A stretch of DNA of 64,000 nucleotides, from assembly GCF_933208505.1 (NCBI RefSeq), contig NZ_CAKOEU010000007.1; one strand, written 5' to 3'. The translations under genes and the position numbers were made by a program. The DNA is from Convivina praedatoris (lineage in GTDB: Bacteria; Bacillota; Bacilli; Lactobacillales; Lactobacillaceae). Of this stretch, positions 18,296 to 27,485 are shown piece by piece (position 1 is the stretch's first letter; each line of letters begins with the position of its first letter). Under the pieces are notes generated by a model. That model was not told the origin of the DNA and ran no database searches. It was given only the letters and a program-made list of their open reading frames with translations.

Positions 18296-20044
18296 ATGAA
18301 TGCAGCAAAGTCTCCTAAAACAAGGGAAAAATTTAATTTCAATCGGTTTGTTAATCTAGTCCAACAAACTAAACCCAAATACTGGCAATTATGGCTGGGA
18401 TTGGCTCTAAGCTTGACAGCAACTGGGGCACAACTATTAGTGCCCAAAGCTGCCCAATCTATGGTCAATAACTTTTCCAAAGGGATTGATTCCGTCCTAG
18501 TTATCGGCCTAGTAGCTCTATTCTTAGCTAGTGCCTTAATTAGCGCTTTATCCGGTGTCCTACTGGGTTCCTTTGGTGAAAATGTGGTCGCCAATTTACG
18601 TAAGTTACTCTGGAATCGTATTTTACGCTTTCCAGTGAGCTACTTTGATGAGGTCAAAACCGGTATGATGACTTCTCGCCTAGTCAATGATTCCGATCAA
18701 ATCAAAAACCTCTTGGCCGTATCTTTTCCTAGTTCGATTTCATCTATTTTCCAATTACTTGGTGCCTTAGTCATCATGCTTTTTATGGACTGGAAGATGA
18801 CTATTGTGATGTTTATCGCCGTTCCAGTCGTTACCCTAGTGATGCGTCCCATCATGAGTCGAGCTCGCAAGGTTGGTCATCAACGCCAAGATGAATTAGC
18901 AAATTTTTCAGGTAAGGCCGAAGAGACACTCAATGAAATTCGATTGGTCAAATCCTCGGATGCCGAAGATTATGAAACCAAAAGTGGTAACAAAATGGTC
19001 GATAAACTCTACCAAATTGGCCTGAAAGAAGCCCTTTATGATTCCGTGGCCTTCCCCTTGATGCAAATGGTCATGATGGGATTGTTTGTTGGGGTACTTG
19101 CTTATAGTGCCCATCGAATTGCTGTTGGTACCATGACGGTTGGCACCATGTTTGCCTTTCTAATGTATCTGTTCCAAATCATCGGCCCCCTAAATTCTTT
19201 GGCCCGTTTCTTAACGGACTTATCCAAGGCTAACGGCGCCACTGACCGCGTGCAAGATTTGATGGAAGAAAGGCAAGAAGATTTCATCACTGGTCATGCC
19301 CAAACCGTTGATGATCTGGCGCTTGAAATGGCGGACGTTAAGTCCTCTTACGGTTCCGATCAGTTGATTTTAAAGGGTATTAACATGGTGGCTAAACCTA
19401 ACACCACGGTCGCCTTTGTGGGTCCTTCTGGTAGTGGTAAATCAACAATTTTTAGTTTGATAGAGCGTTACTACCAACCTAATTCTGGTTCAATTAAAAT
19501 TGGTGACACCAATATTACCGATATTAATTTGGCCGATTGGCGCAAGCAAATCGGCTTTGTTTCACAAGATTCAGCCATCATGGACGGAACCATTCGTCAC
19601 AATCTAACCTATGGATTAGATGGTAACTTTTCCGACGAAGAACTTTGGCAAGTATTGCAATCGGCTTATGCCGATGGTTTTGTCCATGAAATGGCTAACG
19701 GTCTTGATACCCAAGTAGGTGAGCGGGGCGTTAAAGTATCTGGTGGCCAGCGACAGCGACTAGCAATTGCCCGGGCCTTTCTCCGCAATCCTAAAATTTT
19801 GATGCTGGATGAAGCCACTGCCAGCCTAGATTCTGAATCAGAAGCCATGGTGCAGAAGGCCTTGACGCAATTAATGAAGGGCCGAACAACCTTAATCATT
19901 GCCCATCGGCTCAGCACAATTGTGGATGCTGATGATATTTATTTTATCGACCATGGCACAGTTAGTGGCCACGGTTCCCACCAAGAACTACTCAATACCT
20001 TGCCACTGTACCAAGAATACGTGCAAATCCAATTTAAGCAATAA
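18296..20044 (+). CDS. ABC multidrug exporter, half-transporter (LmrA/BmrA type)
   Basis: 582 residues: a six-helix exporter domain (about 40-320) fused to an ATPase. Visible ATPase motifs are Walker A GPSGSGKST, Q-loop VSQDS, signature VSGGQRQR, Walker B ILMLDEATASLD and the H-loop AHRLST. As a half-transporter it should form a homodimer like LmrA and BmrA and export amphiphilic drugs or lipids. It is divergent from and probably controlled by the MarR gene. A strong terminator follows. Confidence 0.92.
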   Translation: MNAAKSPKTREKFNFNRFVNLVQQTKPKYWQLWLGLALSLTATGAQLLVPKAAQSMVNNFSKGIDSVLVIGLVALFLASALISALSGVLLGSFGENVVANLRKLLWNRILRFPVSYFDEVKTGMMTSRLVNDSDQIKNLLAVSFPSSISSIFQLLGALVIMLFMDWKMTIVMFIAVPVVTLVMRPIMSRARKVGHQRQDELANFSGKAEETLNEIRLVKSSDAEDYETKSGNKMVDKLYQIGLKEALYDSVAFPLMQMVMMGLFVGVLAYSAHRIAVGTMTVGTMFAFLMYLFQIIGPLNSLARFLTDLSKANGATDRVQDLMEERQEDFITGHAQTVDDLALEMADVKSSYGSDQLILKGINMVAKPNTTVAFVGPSGSGKSTIFSLIERYYQPNSGSIKIGDTNITDINLADWRKQIGFVSQDSAIMDGTIRHNLTYGLDGNFSDEELWQVLQSAYADGFVHEMANGLDTQVGERGVKVSGGQRQRLAIARAFLRNPKILMLDEATASLDSESEAMVQKALTQLMKGRTTLIIAHRLSTIVDADDIYFIDHGTVSGHGSHQELLNTLPLYQEYVQIQFKQ

Positions 20045-20046
20045 AA

Positions 20047-20083
20047 AACAAGCTTTCCGGCGTGGTGGTCAGAAAGCTTGTTT
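20047..20083. terminator. Intrinsic terminator
   Basis: AAACAAGCTTTC...GAAAGCTTGTTT just after the ABC exporter stop, also placed to end the converging SpoIIM-family gene. Confidence 0.85.
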
Positions 20084-20100
20084 ATATAAAAGAAACATCA

Positions 20101-20703
20101 TTATCCCAGTAGCGGTGTAATAAGAGCTTCAATCAAAGCAGCAATTAATAAAATTGGCACGGCATACAAAATATACGTTTTAAAGCTAGCAATAATCGTT
20201 TTTTTAATTGAAACATCTTTTTTACGACGATAAATTCGTCGGCAAATTACTCGATTAATTTTAGCTAAAGCGATACAGACAATTCCTAATCCAATCGTTT
20301 CTAAAATGCCATGGGGTAGGGTTAATACCATTACTTGTAAAAAGCTCACTTTGGGGAGCACTAGCAGAAGATAATACACAAAACCGATAGAAGCTGCCGT
20401 AGCGCCAAAATTCAAAAAATATAGATAAGGAATTGGTATTAAGGCCAAAATAAAGGCAATCAATGATACCCGAAAAGCATTGTTGAAAAATAGGGCAATG
20501 AAGGTATTCATCCCATTTTTAGTATGGGGCATTTGTTTTCCCAATTCATGTAAAACATTTTCAAAATCAGGCTTGATGAAAATCATACTGATAAAAGTAA
20601 TTAGAATAATCCCAACAAATACCACTAAAAACTTCACTAAGGCCTTCCAATCCAAAGGGTTGTTTCGATACGTCGTCGTAATTACGTTTCGGCGCAGATC
20701 CAT
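20101..20703 (-). CDS. Stage II sporulation protein M family membrane protein
   Basis: 200 residues; start at ATG after GAGAG (MDLRRNV). About five to six membrane helices, a conserved Asn-rich loop FFNNAFRVSL, and the family signature LPHGILETIGL, identify the SpoIIM/DUF95 family. In Bacillus SpoIIM joins peptidoglycan hydrolases in engulfment. Lactic acid bacteria do not sporulate, so here it is a membrane protein of unknown role. Single gene. Confidence 0.85.
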   Translation of the reverse strand: MDLRRNVITTTYRNNPLDWKALVKFLVVFVGIILITFISMIFIKPDFENVLHELGKQMPHTKNGMNTFIALFFNNAFRVSLIAFILALIPIPYLYFLNFGATAASIGFVYYLLLVLPKVSFLQVMVLTLPHGILETIGLGIVCIALAKINRVICRRIYRRKKDVSIKKTIIASFKTYILYAVPILLIAALIEALITPLLG

Positions 20704-20808
20704 AAATATCTCTCTTTCCAAATCTAAAATTTGACACTAGTAGTTTATCATATTTATAATTTTTTCACATAAATTGATCATTTGATTATTTCACAATCCA
20801 CTAATAAA

Positions 20809-20844
20809 AAAAACCAGTTATCAACAATATGATAACTGGTTTTT
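20809..20844. terminator. Intrinsic terminator of the glucansucrase gene
   Basis: AAAACCAGTTATC...GATAACTGGTTTTT directly past the 3' end of the leftward GH70 gene. Confidence 0.85.
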
Positions 20845-20855
20845 ACTAACGTTCA

Positions 20856-23800
20856 TTACTGTTTCCGATACCGCTTAATACCTACAAAGAGCATGGCGTT
20901 AACCATCATCAAACTCAAAAGAGTTTCGGAATAATGGTCTTGTTTACTGGTTGGTGGTAAGTTCGGCGGTGTTGTCGAAGTTGAGGTTGAAGTGCTAGTA
21001 GACGTCGAGGTGCTAATGGAAGTCGACTGACTAGGTGGGGTAGATTCACTAGTTGATGTTGAGCCACTTGGTGGCGTGGAGTCACTATGGGAATTTGAAC
21101 CGCTTGGTGGCGTAGATTCGCTATGGGAATTTGAACCACTTGGTGGCGTAGATTCACTATGGGAATTTGAACCACTTGGTGGCGTGGAGTCACTATCAGA
21201 ATTTGAACCACTTGGTGGCGTGGAGTCACTATCAGAATTTGAACCACTTGGTGGCGTGGAGTCACTATCAGAATTTGAACCACTTGGTGGCGTGGATTCG
21301 CTATCAGAATTTGAACCACTTGGTGGCGTGGAGTCACTATCAGAATTTGAACCACTAAGACTGTGCGATGTAGATCCACTAGCCGGTATATCAGATGTTC
21401 CAGAATTATCTAGGTTAACTAGTCGTCCAACATTGTTATAGCGATAGACTATGCCGTTTCTATAGAGGTCTGCATTTCTTAATTGAACGCCATTCGGCAA
21501 AAAGAAATACTGAGCCCCATCAATGGTTTGATCACCATAAACCATGTAACCATCCTGGTCGAAATAATACCAATCATCCCCATCTTGAATAAAACTGCTT
21601 CTAGCTTGATAACCACTAGTTGAGAAATAAACAGTTTTACCATTTAGTTGCATAAATCCAGTGTTTGCTTTTTCTCCTTGAATTTGTTTAGGTAAGAAAT
21701 TATCACTTTGATTAACCCTGAAATACCCCTGAGTAGCAACATCTTTAAGCACATAGAAAGCACCACGCCCAAGAATATTACTACCGTTTAAATATTTGGC
21801 TGACCAAGTCTTAATTTGTACCGACCCATCGATTGGTTGACCGGTAGAAATTTGCTTAGTAGTGAATAGATTAGGATATTTTTCTTGTAATTCCTGAAGA
21901 AAAGCGCCACCGTAAATGCTTTGATAATCGTTACCACTACCCTTGGTGTCTCCAACATATAACGTATTAGACATGGCATCAGGAATGGGGCGTCCAAAGA
22001 TATCAGTACGAGTAACCGTTACAACTTCCTTATTAGGCATAGCATATAGCTGATCCGGAACCCAGTCAGCCATCGCTTGCATACCCTCGCGATGGACCGC
22101 CTTAATTGCTTCACGAAGTTGATCCACTGTACCATATTTAGTGGGGGTGTTGAATCCTAAATCGTAGCGGTCAGTGAAGGCATAACCATTTTGTACAATT
22201 GAATCTAAGAAACTGCCATCTTGACTCGAACGATATTGAGGAGGAAACTCAAAACTAGTAATACCCAAGGATTTAAAGAAACTAACATTTTGAGCAACCT
22301 TAACGTTCATATAATCGTCTGCACTTTCAGGCATGGACTGGAAGTTAGAAAAACCTTCATATATCAAGTTAGAATCCAACGCTTCATCAGAATGGAAAGT
22401 CTTATCGTCGGTATATTGCTTGGAACTGACCAAAGTTCGCACGTCTTGCGTATCTGCTGCACCAACAGGCACCCAAACGGCTAAATATCCAGATACCTTA
22501 GGATTATGAACCCCTGCGATATTGGTAAAGACTAAGTCTCCATTTTTATCAGACATCATGGTTGGTGCACCAGCATCCGAAGAAAACACACTCAAACCAT
22601 CTGCCGTTGTTAGCAAAGAAGCTCGGAACAACTGATTCGCATGAGCAGCACCCATATGCAAAGTAACAGTTTCACCGTTTTCTAAACGGAAATTATTATC
22701 ATTACTAATGATAATCCCCATCCCATCCGTATGCTTTTGGTAATCATTATCTGAAACTGTATTCAATCCCTTACCAAAACGAACACTCGCAATCAGGTTA
22801 TCTGTCTTTGTTCCTTGTGTAGTTCCCGAAGTCATCGTTTGTCCACCAGCAACATACTTCACTCGATCTTTCATTAACTGCGTCAAGGCATCAAAATAAA
22901 TTGTTTGTTGGGACATATACTGACCGCTATCAGTGTATAAATCCCCATAGTAAACTCGTGGTACCGTATTTTTATTACTCAACAGTAACGCATACATTGC
23001 TGGAATATTATTCAGTGTCACTTTCTTATCGGTCACTTTAAAATCTTCATCGTAAATCTTCAAAGCGGCTCTTAATTGCTCCTGAGTGGGTTTAAAAGGA
23101 TCAATCCCAGGATATAATTGAGACAAAATTTTAGCCACTTCATCTTGAGTCTGATTATCATGGGAACGAATAATGGTATAATTTGGCGCAACAACATTAG
23201 TAGTACTATCAGTAGTGCGATCAGCGACTACCGACTTAATCACACTCGTTAATGCGGCGCGATTATCATTCCAGCCCAACGCTTTAATGGTATTATCTTG
23301 CCACATTGGATCCATGGAAAGCTGATTAGAACCATGTGCTGTTAAGTAATCAATATCTCCGTGTGACCAGTCTTCCAAAATCGAAATATGCTGGTTAGCC
23401 AAGTTATTGTCTGTATCAACATGAAATACAGTCTTCATGTATTCACTTGTTATCTGAAGCAAATCAGCATCTACATTATCAGGAGCATCTACTCGATATG
23501 AGTCAAAATTAGCATCAGCGTCATTATCAGTAATAGTGCCAAAATTCAAAAGATAGTGCAGCCAATTAAGCTGTTCAGCTTGGACAACCGGGTTAGAATT
23601 ATCAATATCATTACCTAATAGTAATTCAAAACCACCGGGATAAAAATCGGTACGAGTCCCATTTTGATTTGTAGGAACACGATTTAGTAATCGATACTCT
23701 GAGTCAGCCCAAGGCGTTAACTGATTATTCACATATAACAAAGCCCCATGCTGAAAACCACCCAAATAAAAATCATTAGATGGATTTTCGCTATTTACAT

Positions 23801-25298
23801 TCCAGCCCGATTGCATTTTAACGAAATCAGAAATATCTTGGCGTAGCCAATCGGTTTCACCGTTTTGAGCACTGATTTCTTTTTCAATATTAGCTTGAAC
23901 CACATCGGATAATACAGTTAGATAGTTTTGATTGGTGTTGGAAACATCAACACTATCTGGTAACCAACCTTTAGTTTTGGCAAAAGCTAAATAAGCCATT
24001 TGAGTATTTTTATCCGGCCACCAGGTCATTAATAACGGCCGAAAATCAGTCGTAGCTGAGGGTACCCAAGTAATACCATCTTTCAAGATATCCTTAGGAC
24101 GGTACCAACTATCAGCGGTCATAAAGCCATCGATTGTATTAAAACTACTATTTTGTAATGTGGCAGCAGCATTATGCTCATTAGAAATATCAGTCAGGCC
24201 ATTTGTATACTGATTCCGCAAAGTCTGTAATTGACCCGTATCTTTACTAAAATAAAGAGGCTGATTATTAATAATGGCCGTAAAATTCTTTTGAACATTA
24301 CCCTGATCATCAACAAAATAAAACTTTCCTTGATCAAATTTTAAATGCTTATCTTGACTTAAGATTAGCTGCACAATTTGATCATTAGTAAATCCACTGT
24401 TAACAAGGTTTCCCAAATTAAAGACGCTTAGTACATTAGCGTCGTTCACTTGGTCGGTAGTCGTAGAAGATAAGCTCGTTGACTGGCTTCCCGCCATACT
24501 GTAGGCAATAGAAACCGCCTGACTTAAATCTTGACTTCGACTTTTCTGTTGACTCAAGGAGGTACTATTAGCTAAAGAACCAGCCTGACTTAGGTCTTGC
24601 GATAACGCAGTGCTACGGGTAATGACTTCAGTACTTTCGCTCGCTACAGTACTCTGGGCAAGTGACTTAGCTTGACTGACATCATGATTAATCACCTGAG
24701 TACTTGAACTTTGGATAGAACTAGTACTTTGAGCTAGTGAACTAGCTTGAGATGAATCATTATCAACGCTTGCACGCGTGAGCGTCATAGCATTTGAAGT
24801 ACTGTCACTAACCGAATCCGTCACTACACTTTGCCTGTCATCTACAACTAGGGTCGGTGTGTCGCTTTCATTCAACAGTGAACTACTAGTTTGAACAATC
24901 GTTTCAGTGGCTGTTGACCCAATATTTTGTGGCAACAAACTATCTGAAATAACATTCGAATCATCATCGGTATTAGACACACTTGAACTCATCTGGCTTG
25001 TACTTGCAACCAAACTAGTATCAAATAGTAAAGAGGTACTATCAACCATAGATTCAGACTGTAAAGCCGTGGATTCAATACTTCGTAGAGGCGTTAGTGA
25101 GTCTTGTCCTATTTGTCGATAAGGATTGGTGGCATCAGATTGACCAGTAAATTCAGTGTTATCGGCGGTCGCTGAAATGGAACTCCCAATTCCTAAGGTA
25201 AAGACACTAATCCCAGAAGCAATCCAAAATTTTCCTGACTTATACATTTTGAAATGTGATTTGGTTAGTCTATGACTCAACGTATTATTTTTATTCAT
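20856..25298 (-). CDS. GH70 glucansucrase, cell-wall type
   Basis: 1480 residues. Secreted enzyme that builds alpha-glucan from sucrose and releases fructose. Signal FKMYKSGKFW (KxYKxGKxW), then a Ser/Gln-rich variable region to about 290. The circularly permuted catalytic barrel holds nucleophile Asp604 (YRVDAPDNVDADLL), acid/base Glu642 (SILEDWSHGD) and stabiliser Asp714 (IIRSHDNQTQDE). Motif I (ADWVPDQLYAMP) comes after these, as GH70 requires. Glucan-binding YYFDQDGYM-type repeats follow, then Ser-Pro 12-mer repeats, LPPTSKQD, a hydrophobic span and KRYRKQ. The residues after the stabiliser (NQT) differ from the SEV of common dextransucrases, so linkage type is uncertain. RBS GGGGAGGAG supports the start. 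Confidence 0.94.
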   Translation of the reverse strand: MNKNNTLSHRLTKSHFKMYKSGKFWIASGISVFTLGIGSSISATADNTEFTGQSDATNPYRQIGQDSLTPLRSIESTALQSESMVDSTSLLFDTSLVASTSQMSSSVSNTDDDSNVISDSLLPQNIGSTATETIVQTSSSLLNESDTPTLVVDDRQSVVTDSVSDSTSNAMTLTRASVDNDSSQASSLAQSTSSIQSSSTQVINHDVSQAKSLAQSTVASESTEVITRSTALSQDLSQAGSLANSTSLSQQKSRSQDLSQAVSIAYSMAGSQSTSLSSTTTDQVNDANVLSVFNLGNLVNSGFTNDQIVQLILSQDKHLKFDQGKFYFVDDQGNVQKNFTAIINNQPLYFSKDTGQLQTLRNQYTNGLTDISNEHNAAATLQNSSFNTIDGFMTADSWYRPKDILKDGITWVPSATTDFRPLLMTWWPDKNTQMAYLAFAKTKGWLPDSVDVSNTNQNYLTVLSDVVQANIEKEISAQNGETDWLRQDISDFVKMQSGWNVNSENPSNDFYLGGFQHGALLYVNNQLTPWADSEYRLLNRVPTNQNGTRTDFYPGGFELLLGNDIDNSNPVVQAEQLNWLHYLLNFGTITDNDADANFDSYRVDAPDNVDADLLQITSEYMKTVFHVDTDNNLANQHISILEDWSHGDIDYLTAHGSNQLSMDPMWQDNTIKALGWNDNRAALTSVIKSVVADRTTDSTTNVVAPNYTIIRSHDNQTQDEVAKILSQLYPGIDPFKPTQEQLRAALKIYDEDFKVTDKKVTLNNIPAMYALLLSNKNTVPRVYYGDLYTDSGQYMSQQTIYFDALTQLMKDRVKYVAGGQTMTSGTTQGTKTDNLIASVRFGKGLNTVSDNDYQKHTDGMGIIISNDNNFRLENGETVTLHMGAAHANQLFRASLLTTADGLSVFSSDAGAPTMMSDKNGDLVFTNIAGVHNPKVSGYLAVWVPVGAADTQDVRTLVSSKQYTDDKTFHSDEALDSNLIYEGFSNFQSMPESADDYMNVKVAQNVSFFKSLGITSFEFPPQYRSSQDGSFLDSIVQNGYAFTDRYDLGFNTPTKYGTVDQLREAIKAVHREGMQAMADWVPDQLYAMPNKEVVTVTRTDIFGRPIPDAMSNTLYVGDTKGSGNDYQSIYGGAFLQELQEKYPNLFTTKQISTGQPIDGSVQIKTWSAKYLNGSNILGRGAFYVLKDVATQGYFRVNQSDNFLPKQIQGEKANTGFMQLNGKTVYFSTSGYQARSSFIQDGDDWYYFDQDGYMVYGDQTIDGAQYFFLPNGVQLRNADLYRNGIVYRYNNVGRLVNLDNSGTSDIPASGSTSHSLSGSNSDSDSTPPSGSNSDSESTPPSGSNSDSDSTPPSGSNSDSDSTPPSGSNSDSDSTPPSGSNSHSESTPPSGSNSHSESTPPSGSNSHSDSTPPSGSTSTSESTPPSQSTSISTSTSTSTSTSTSTTPPNLPPTSKQDHYSETLLSLMMVNAMLFVGIKRYRKQ
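21060..21360 (-). repeat. 36-bp tandem repeats encoding SGSNSDSDSTPP
   Basis: About eight copies of a 36-base unit encode SGSNS(D/H)S(D/E)STPP near the glucansucrase C-terminus. This is a wall-spanning Ser/Pro spacer before the sorting signal. Long overlapping frames on both strands here are repeat artefacts. Confidence 0.9.
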
Positions 25299-25460
25299 AA
25301 ATACTCCTCCCCATATTTCTGTAAAATATCACTACTTCATTATAGAGGAAAGTTAAGTGAAATACATAATAAAGAAAACTAGCATAAATAAAAAAACTCC
25401 AACAGTAATGACAACATTCTCATCCCTGTTGAAGAGTACACATAATACTATCAGTTATTT

Positions 25461-26249
25461 TTAATGCAGCAATTTCGGTAGTCGCCAGCGTTCAGGCCTA
25501 ACAATATTCATAGAAATCATCCCTAGGGTAATGTATAGCACCAACTGGAAAAGGGTAATCACAACCATACCGACGTTTAAATCTTTAGCAACATAACCGT
25601 CAGGTAAACCTTGAATAATCGTTAAATTGTAATCAATGAAAAAATGCACAATCATCGGAATTAGCAGGCTCGCCGTTCGAACATATAGCGCACCAAACAG
25701 GAAACCCATCCCCAAAACAGCCACCATCTGAGTTACCGTGGCAACTAAATTTTGATGGAAGATATTACCAATATGATAAAAAGAAAATAATCCAGATGAC
25801 ACAATCAAACTAGTCCACACACCATATTTGGTTTTAGCTAGGGCGGTTAGTAGCGCACCCAGGAAGATACCACGGAAAATATATTCCTCAGGAATAGCAG
25901 CAATCAAACCAACAAATAAGCCATCAAAAATATTATGGGGATGAATGCAGGAAATTAAAATGGTCAAGATTGCTAACACAATTAACCAAATAATTGTTTT
26001 CTTACCAAAGTTAATTTTAAAGAATTTTCGAACGGGTAGCCAAATGCCAACAATTAAGGCTAAGACTAATTCAAGAGATTTAAAGACAAATTCCAGTAAG
26101 TAAAATTTATCACGGTGGGTTGGTAAGGGAATCCAGTGCATGATACTGCTTAAGCCTCTTGAACTCAGGTGATCCATGACCATCAAAAATACAAAAGTTG
26201 CAAAAATAACAAGCATTTGGGTTTGTTTATTCTTTTTTAAATCTAACAT
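25461..26249 (-). CDS. CPBP family intramembrane metalloprotease
   Basis: 262 residues, about seven to eight membrane helices. Motifs: AAIPEEYIFRGIF (Glu-Glu..Arg), FSFYHIGNIF with a metal His, and VHFFIDYN. It belongs to a different CPBP branch from the 16886 and 30738 paralogs. It is divergent from a run of small membrane and secreted protein genes that starts at 26368. A role in peptide processing or bacteriocin immunity is possible from family and context but not shown. Confidence 0.85.
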   Translation of the reverse strand: MLDLKKNKQTQMLVIFATFVFLMVMDHLSSRGLSSIMHWIPLPTHRDKFYLLEFVFKSLELVLALIVGIWLPVRKFFKINFGKKTIIWLIVLAILTILISCIHPHNIFDGLFVGLIAAIPEEYIFRGIFLGALLTALAKTKYGVWTSLIVSSGLFSFYHIGNIFHQNLVATVTQMVAVLGMGFLFGALYVRTASLLIPMIVHFFIDYNLTIIQGLPDGYVAKDLNVGMVVITLFQLVLYITLGMISMNIVRPERWRLPKLLH

Positions 26250-26367
26250 TTTTCTTCAATTTCTCCCCATTTATACAAAGTGTAAATCCATCTTTTTAAG
26301 AATCCTTATTATACTATAATAGGGAAAGCACCTTTCTTGTTAAAATTCTAAATGGAGGGGAAGGCTC

Positions 26368-26538
26368 ATGATAATTATTGGCATTCTTTTATTGTTATAC
26401 GGTATCGCCGTATTTTTCTACACTCGTTCCACCTATTTTGATGAATATGTTAAAAACGATACAACCGGACAGCCACCCTCATTTAAAAAGGCATATATCA
26501 AGAATTTTCTAGATATCGCCTGGGTTTTGACTTTATAA
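26368..26538 (+). CDS. Small single-pass membrane protein, 56 aa (YTRST type)
   Basis: Strong ribosome binding site TGGAGGGG ahead of ATG. One N-terminal helix (IIIGILLLLYGIAVFFY), then TRSTYFDEYV and PPSFKKAYIKNFL. It is clearly related to the 58-residue protein at 35551-35727: both share F/LYTRSTY, G-x-P-x-SF-x-KAY and a hydrophobic end. No known family is recognised. It is the first gene of a likely three-gene rightward run and lies beside a CPBP protease gene, as does its relative. Confidence 0.65.
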   Translation: MIIIGILLLLYGIAVFFYTRSTYFDEYVKNDTTGQPPSFKKAYIKNFLDIAWVLTL

Positions 26539-26570
26539 TGACCTTGAAATCCTCGGAGGTAAGCTAATTT

Positions 26571-26813
26571 ATGCTTAACAATGTAGTACAAATGATGATT
26601 GCATTCCTGGCCGAGTGCGGATGTTTTGCCAGCTGCTACCTTCAAACTAGCGCCAAGGTAAGTAAATCGAATCAAAAACTATACAGTGATTTAACTTTTG
26701 TGTTTCTTGGTTTAACATTATTAGGAGCCGATATTTTTAAAACCGCCCTCCTACCGGGACTAATCACTATCGGTGGTGCTTTTTCCTTATTGTGGGATTT
26801 ATACAAACGTTAA
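26571..26813 (+). CDS. Small membrane protein, 80 aa
   Basis: Starts with an ATG 11 bases after GGAGG. Two or three hydrophobic segments (MIAFLAECGCFASCYL and FVFLGLTLLGADIFKTALLPGLITIGGAFSLL, shown here as regions 8-25 and 43-72) and a short basic tail LYKR. It has three Cys/Met-rich positions near the first helix. Family unknown. Only 32 bases separate it from the YTRST gene, so co-transcription is likely. Confidence 0.55.
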   Translation: MLNNVVQMMIAFLAECGCFASCYLQTSAKVSKSNQKLYSDLTFVFLGLTLLGADIFKTALLPGLITIGGAFSLLWDLYKR

Positions 26814-26859
26814 TCAAAACCTGTCTAAAAAGTACCATAAAGCTACCAAGGAGTCATGA

Positions 26860-27306
26860 ATGAAAAAGTGGCTATTTATTCTACTAGCAATCACCATAAT
26901 CGCCAGTGGCAGTTGGTGGGCTGTTCATAACAATCTTCATTCCAGCCAAACATCCACAACCAAAAGTACCAACACTAGTTCTTCAGCAACTACAAAAAGT
27001 TCAACGACTATTTCTGACAACAGTTCAGCCAGCACTACCGCCAATCAGAGCACCGATTCGCAGACCGATAGCTCCAAATCAATTAATATTAGCTCCAGTA
27101 CAGATGCCGAGGCCTATACTAAAGAGCAACTTGGCTACCAAAATGATAGCGATATCGTTGCTGGTGCTAATCAATATAATGACGACCAAGGTATCTATTA
27201 CATCGTCCAATTAAAGTCACTAACAGCCGTCTCACAAAATGGTGCTGGTGGTACTATTGGCTACTATAAAGTTTTACCAAACGGCCAATGGAAAAACTTC
27301 CCCTAA
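26860..27306 (+). CDS. Secreted/anchored Ser-Thr-rich protein, 148 aa
   Basis: N-terminal uncleaved-type signal anchor (KKWLFILLAITIIASGSWW), a Ser/Thr linker from about 28 to 82, and a small globular C-terminal domain (AYTKEQLGYQND...YYKVLPNGQWKNF). No lipobox cysteine. The layout recurs at 33720-34361 and 43054-43575 (anchor, Ser/Thr linker, compact tail), although the tails differ. AAGGAG precedes the ATG. Function unknown. Confidence 0.65.
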   Translation: MKKWLFILLAITIIASGSWWAVHNNLHSSQTSTTKSTNTSSSATTKSSTTISDNSSASTTANQSTDSQTDSSKSINISSSTDAEAYTKEQLGYQNDSDIVAGANQYNDDQGIYYIVQLKSLTAVSQNGAGGTIGYYKVLPNGQWKNFP

Positions 27307-27328
27307 AAACCTCAGATGAGGTTTTTTT
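27305..27328 (+). terminator. Intrinsic terminator
   Basis: AAAACCTCA-ga-TGAGGTTTTTTT overlapping the stop of the 148-aa secreted protein gene. Confidence 0.85.
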
Positions 27329-27436
27329 AATGTAAAAACATGTTAACTATATAACAATATTTTCAATCATTATCTGAAAATATTATTTAAAAAATTACGC
27401 CTCATGCAAACAATAAATGTGCTATCATTTAATTAT

Positions 27437-27450
27437 TGTAAACGTTTACA
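27437..27450. promoter_or_regulatory. cre site (CcpA operator)
   Basis: TGTAAACGTTTACA is a perfect palindrome and matches the cre consensus TGWAANCGNTNWCA at every position. It lies 36 bases before the sugar permease ATG, so catabolite repression by CcpA, or control by a LacI-type relative, is likely. Confidence 0.8.
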
Positions 27451-27485
27451 TAAGCTCAATTAAGCCATTGTTAAGGAAGTAAAAT

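Noticed and set aside
20915..21441. Long repeat-like frames on both strands
   Set aside because: Shadows of the 36-bp Ser-Pro repeat in the glucansucrase gene.
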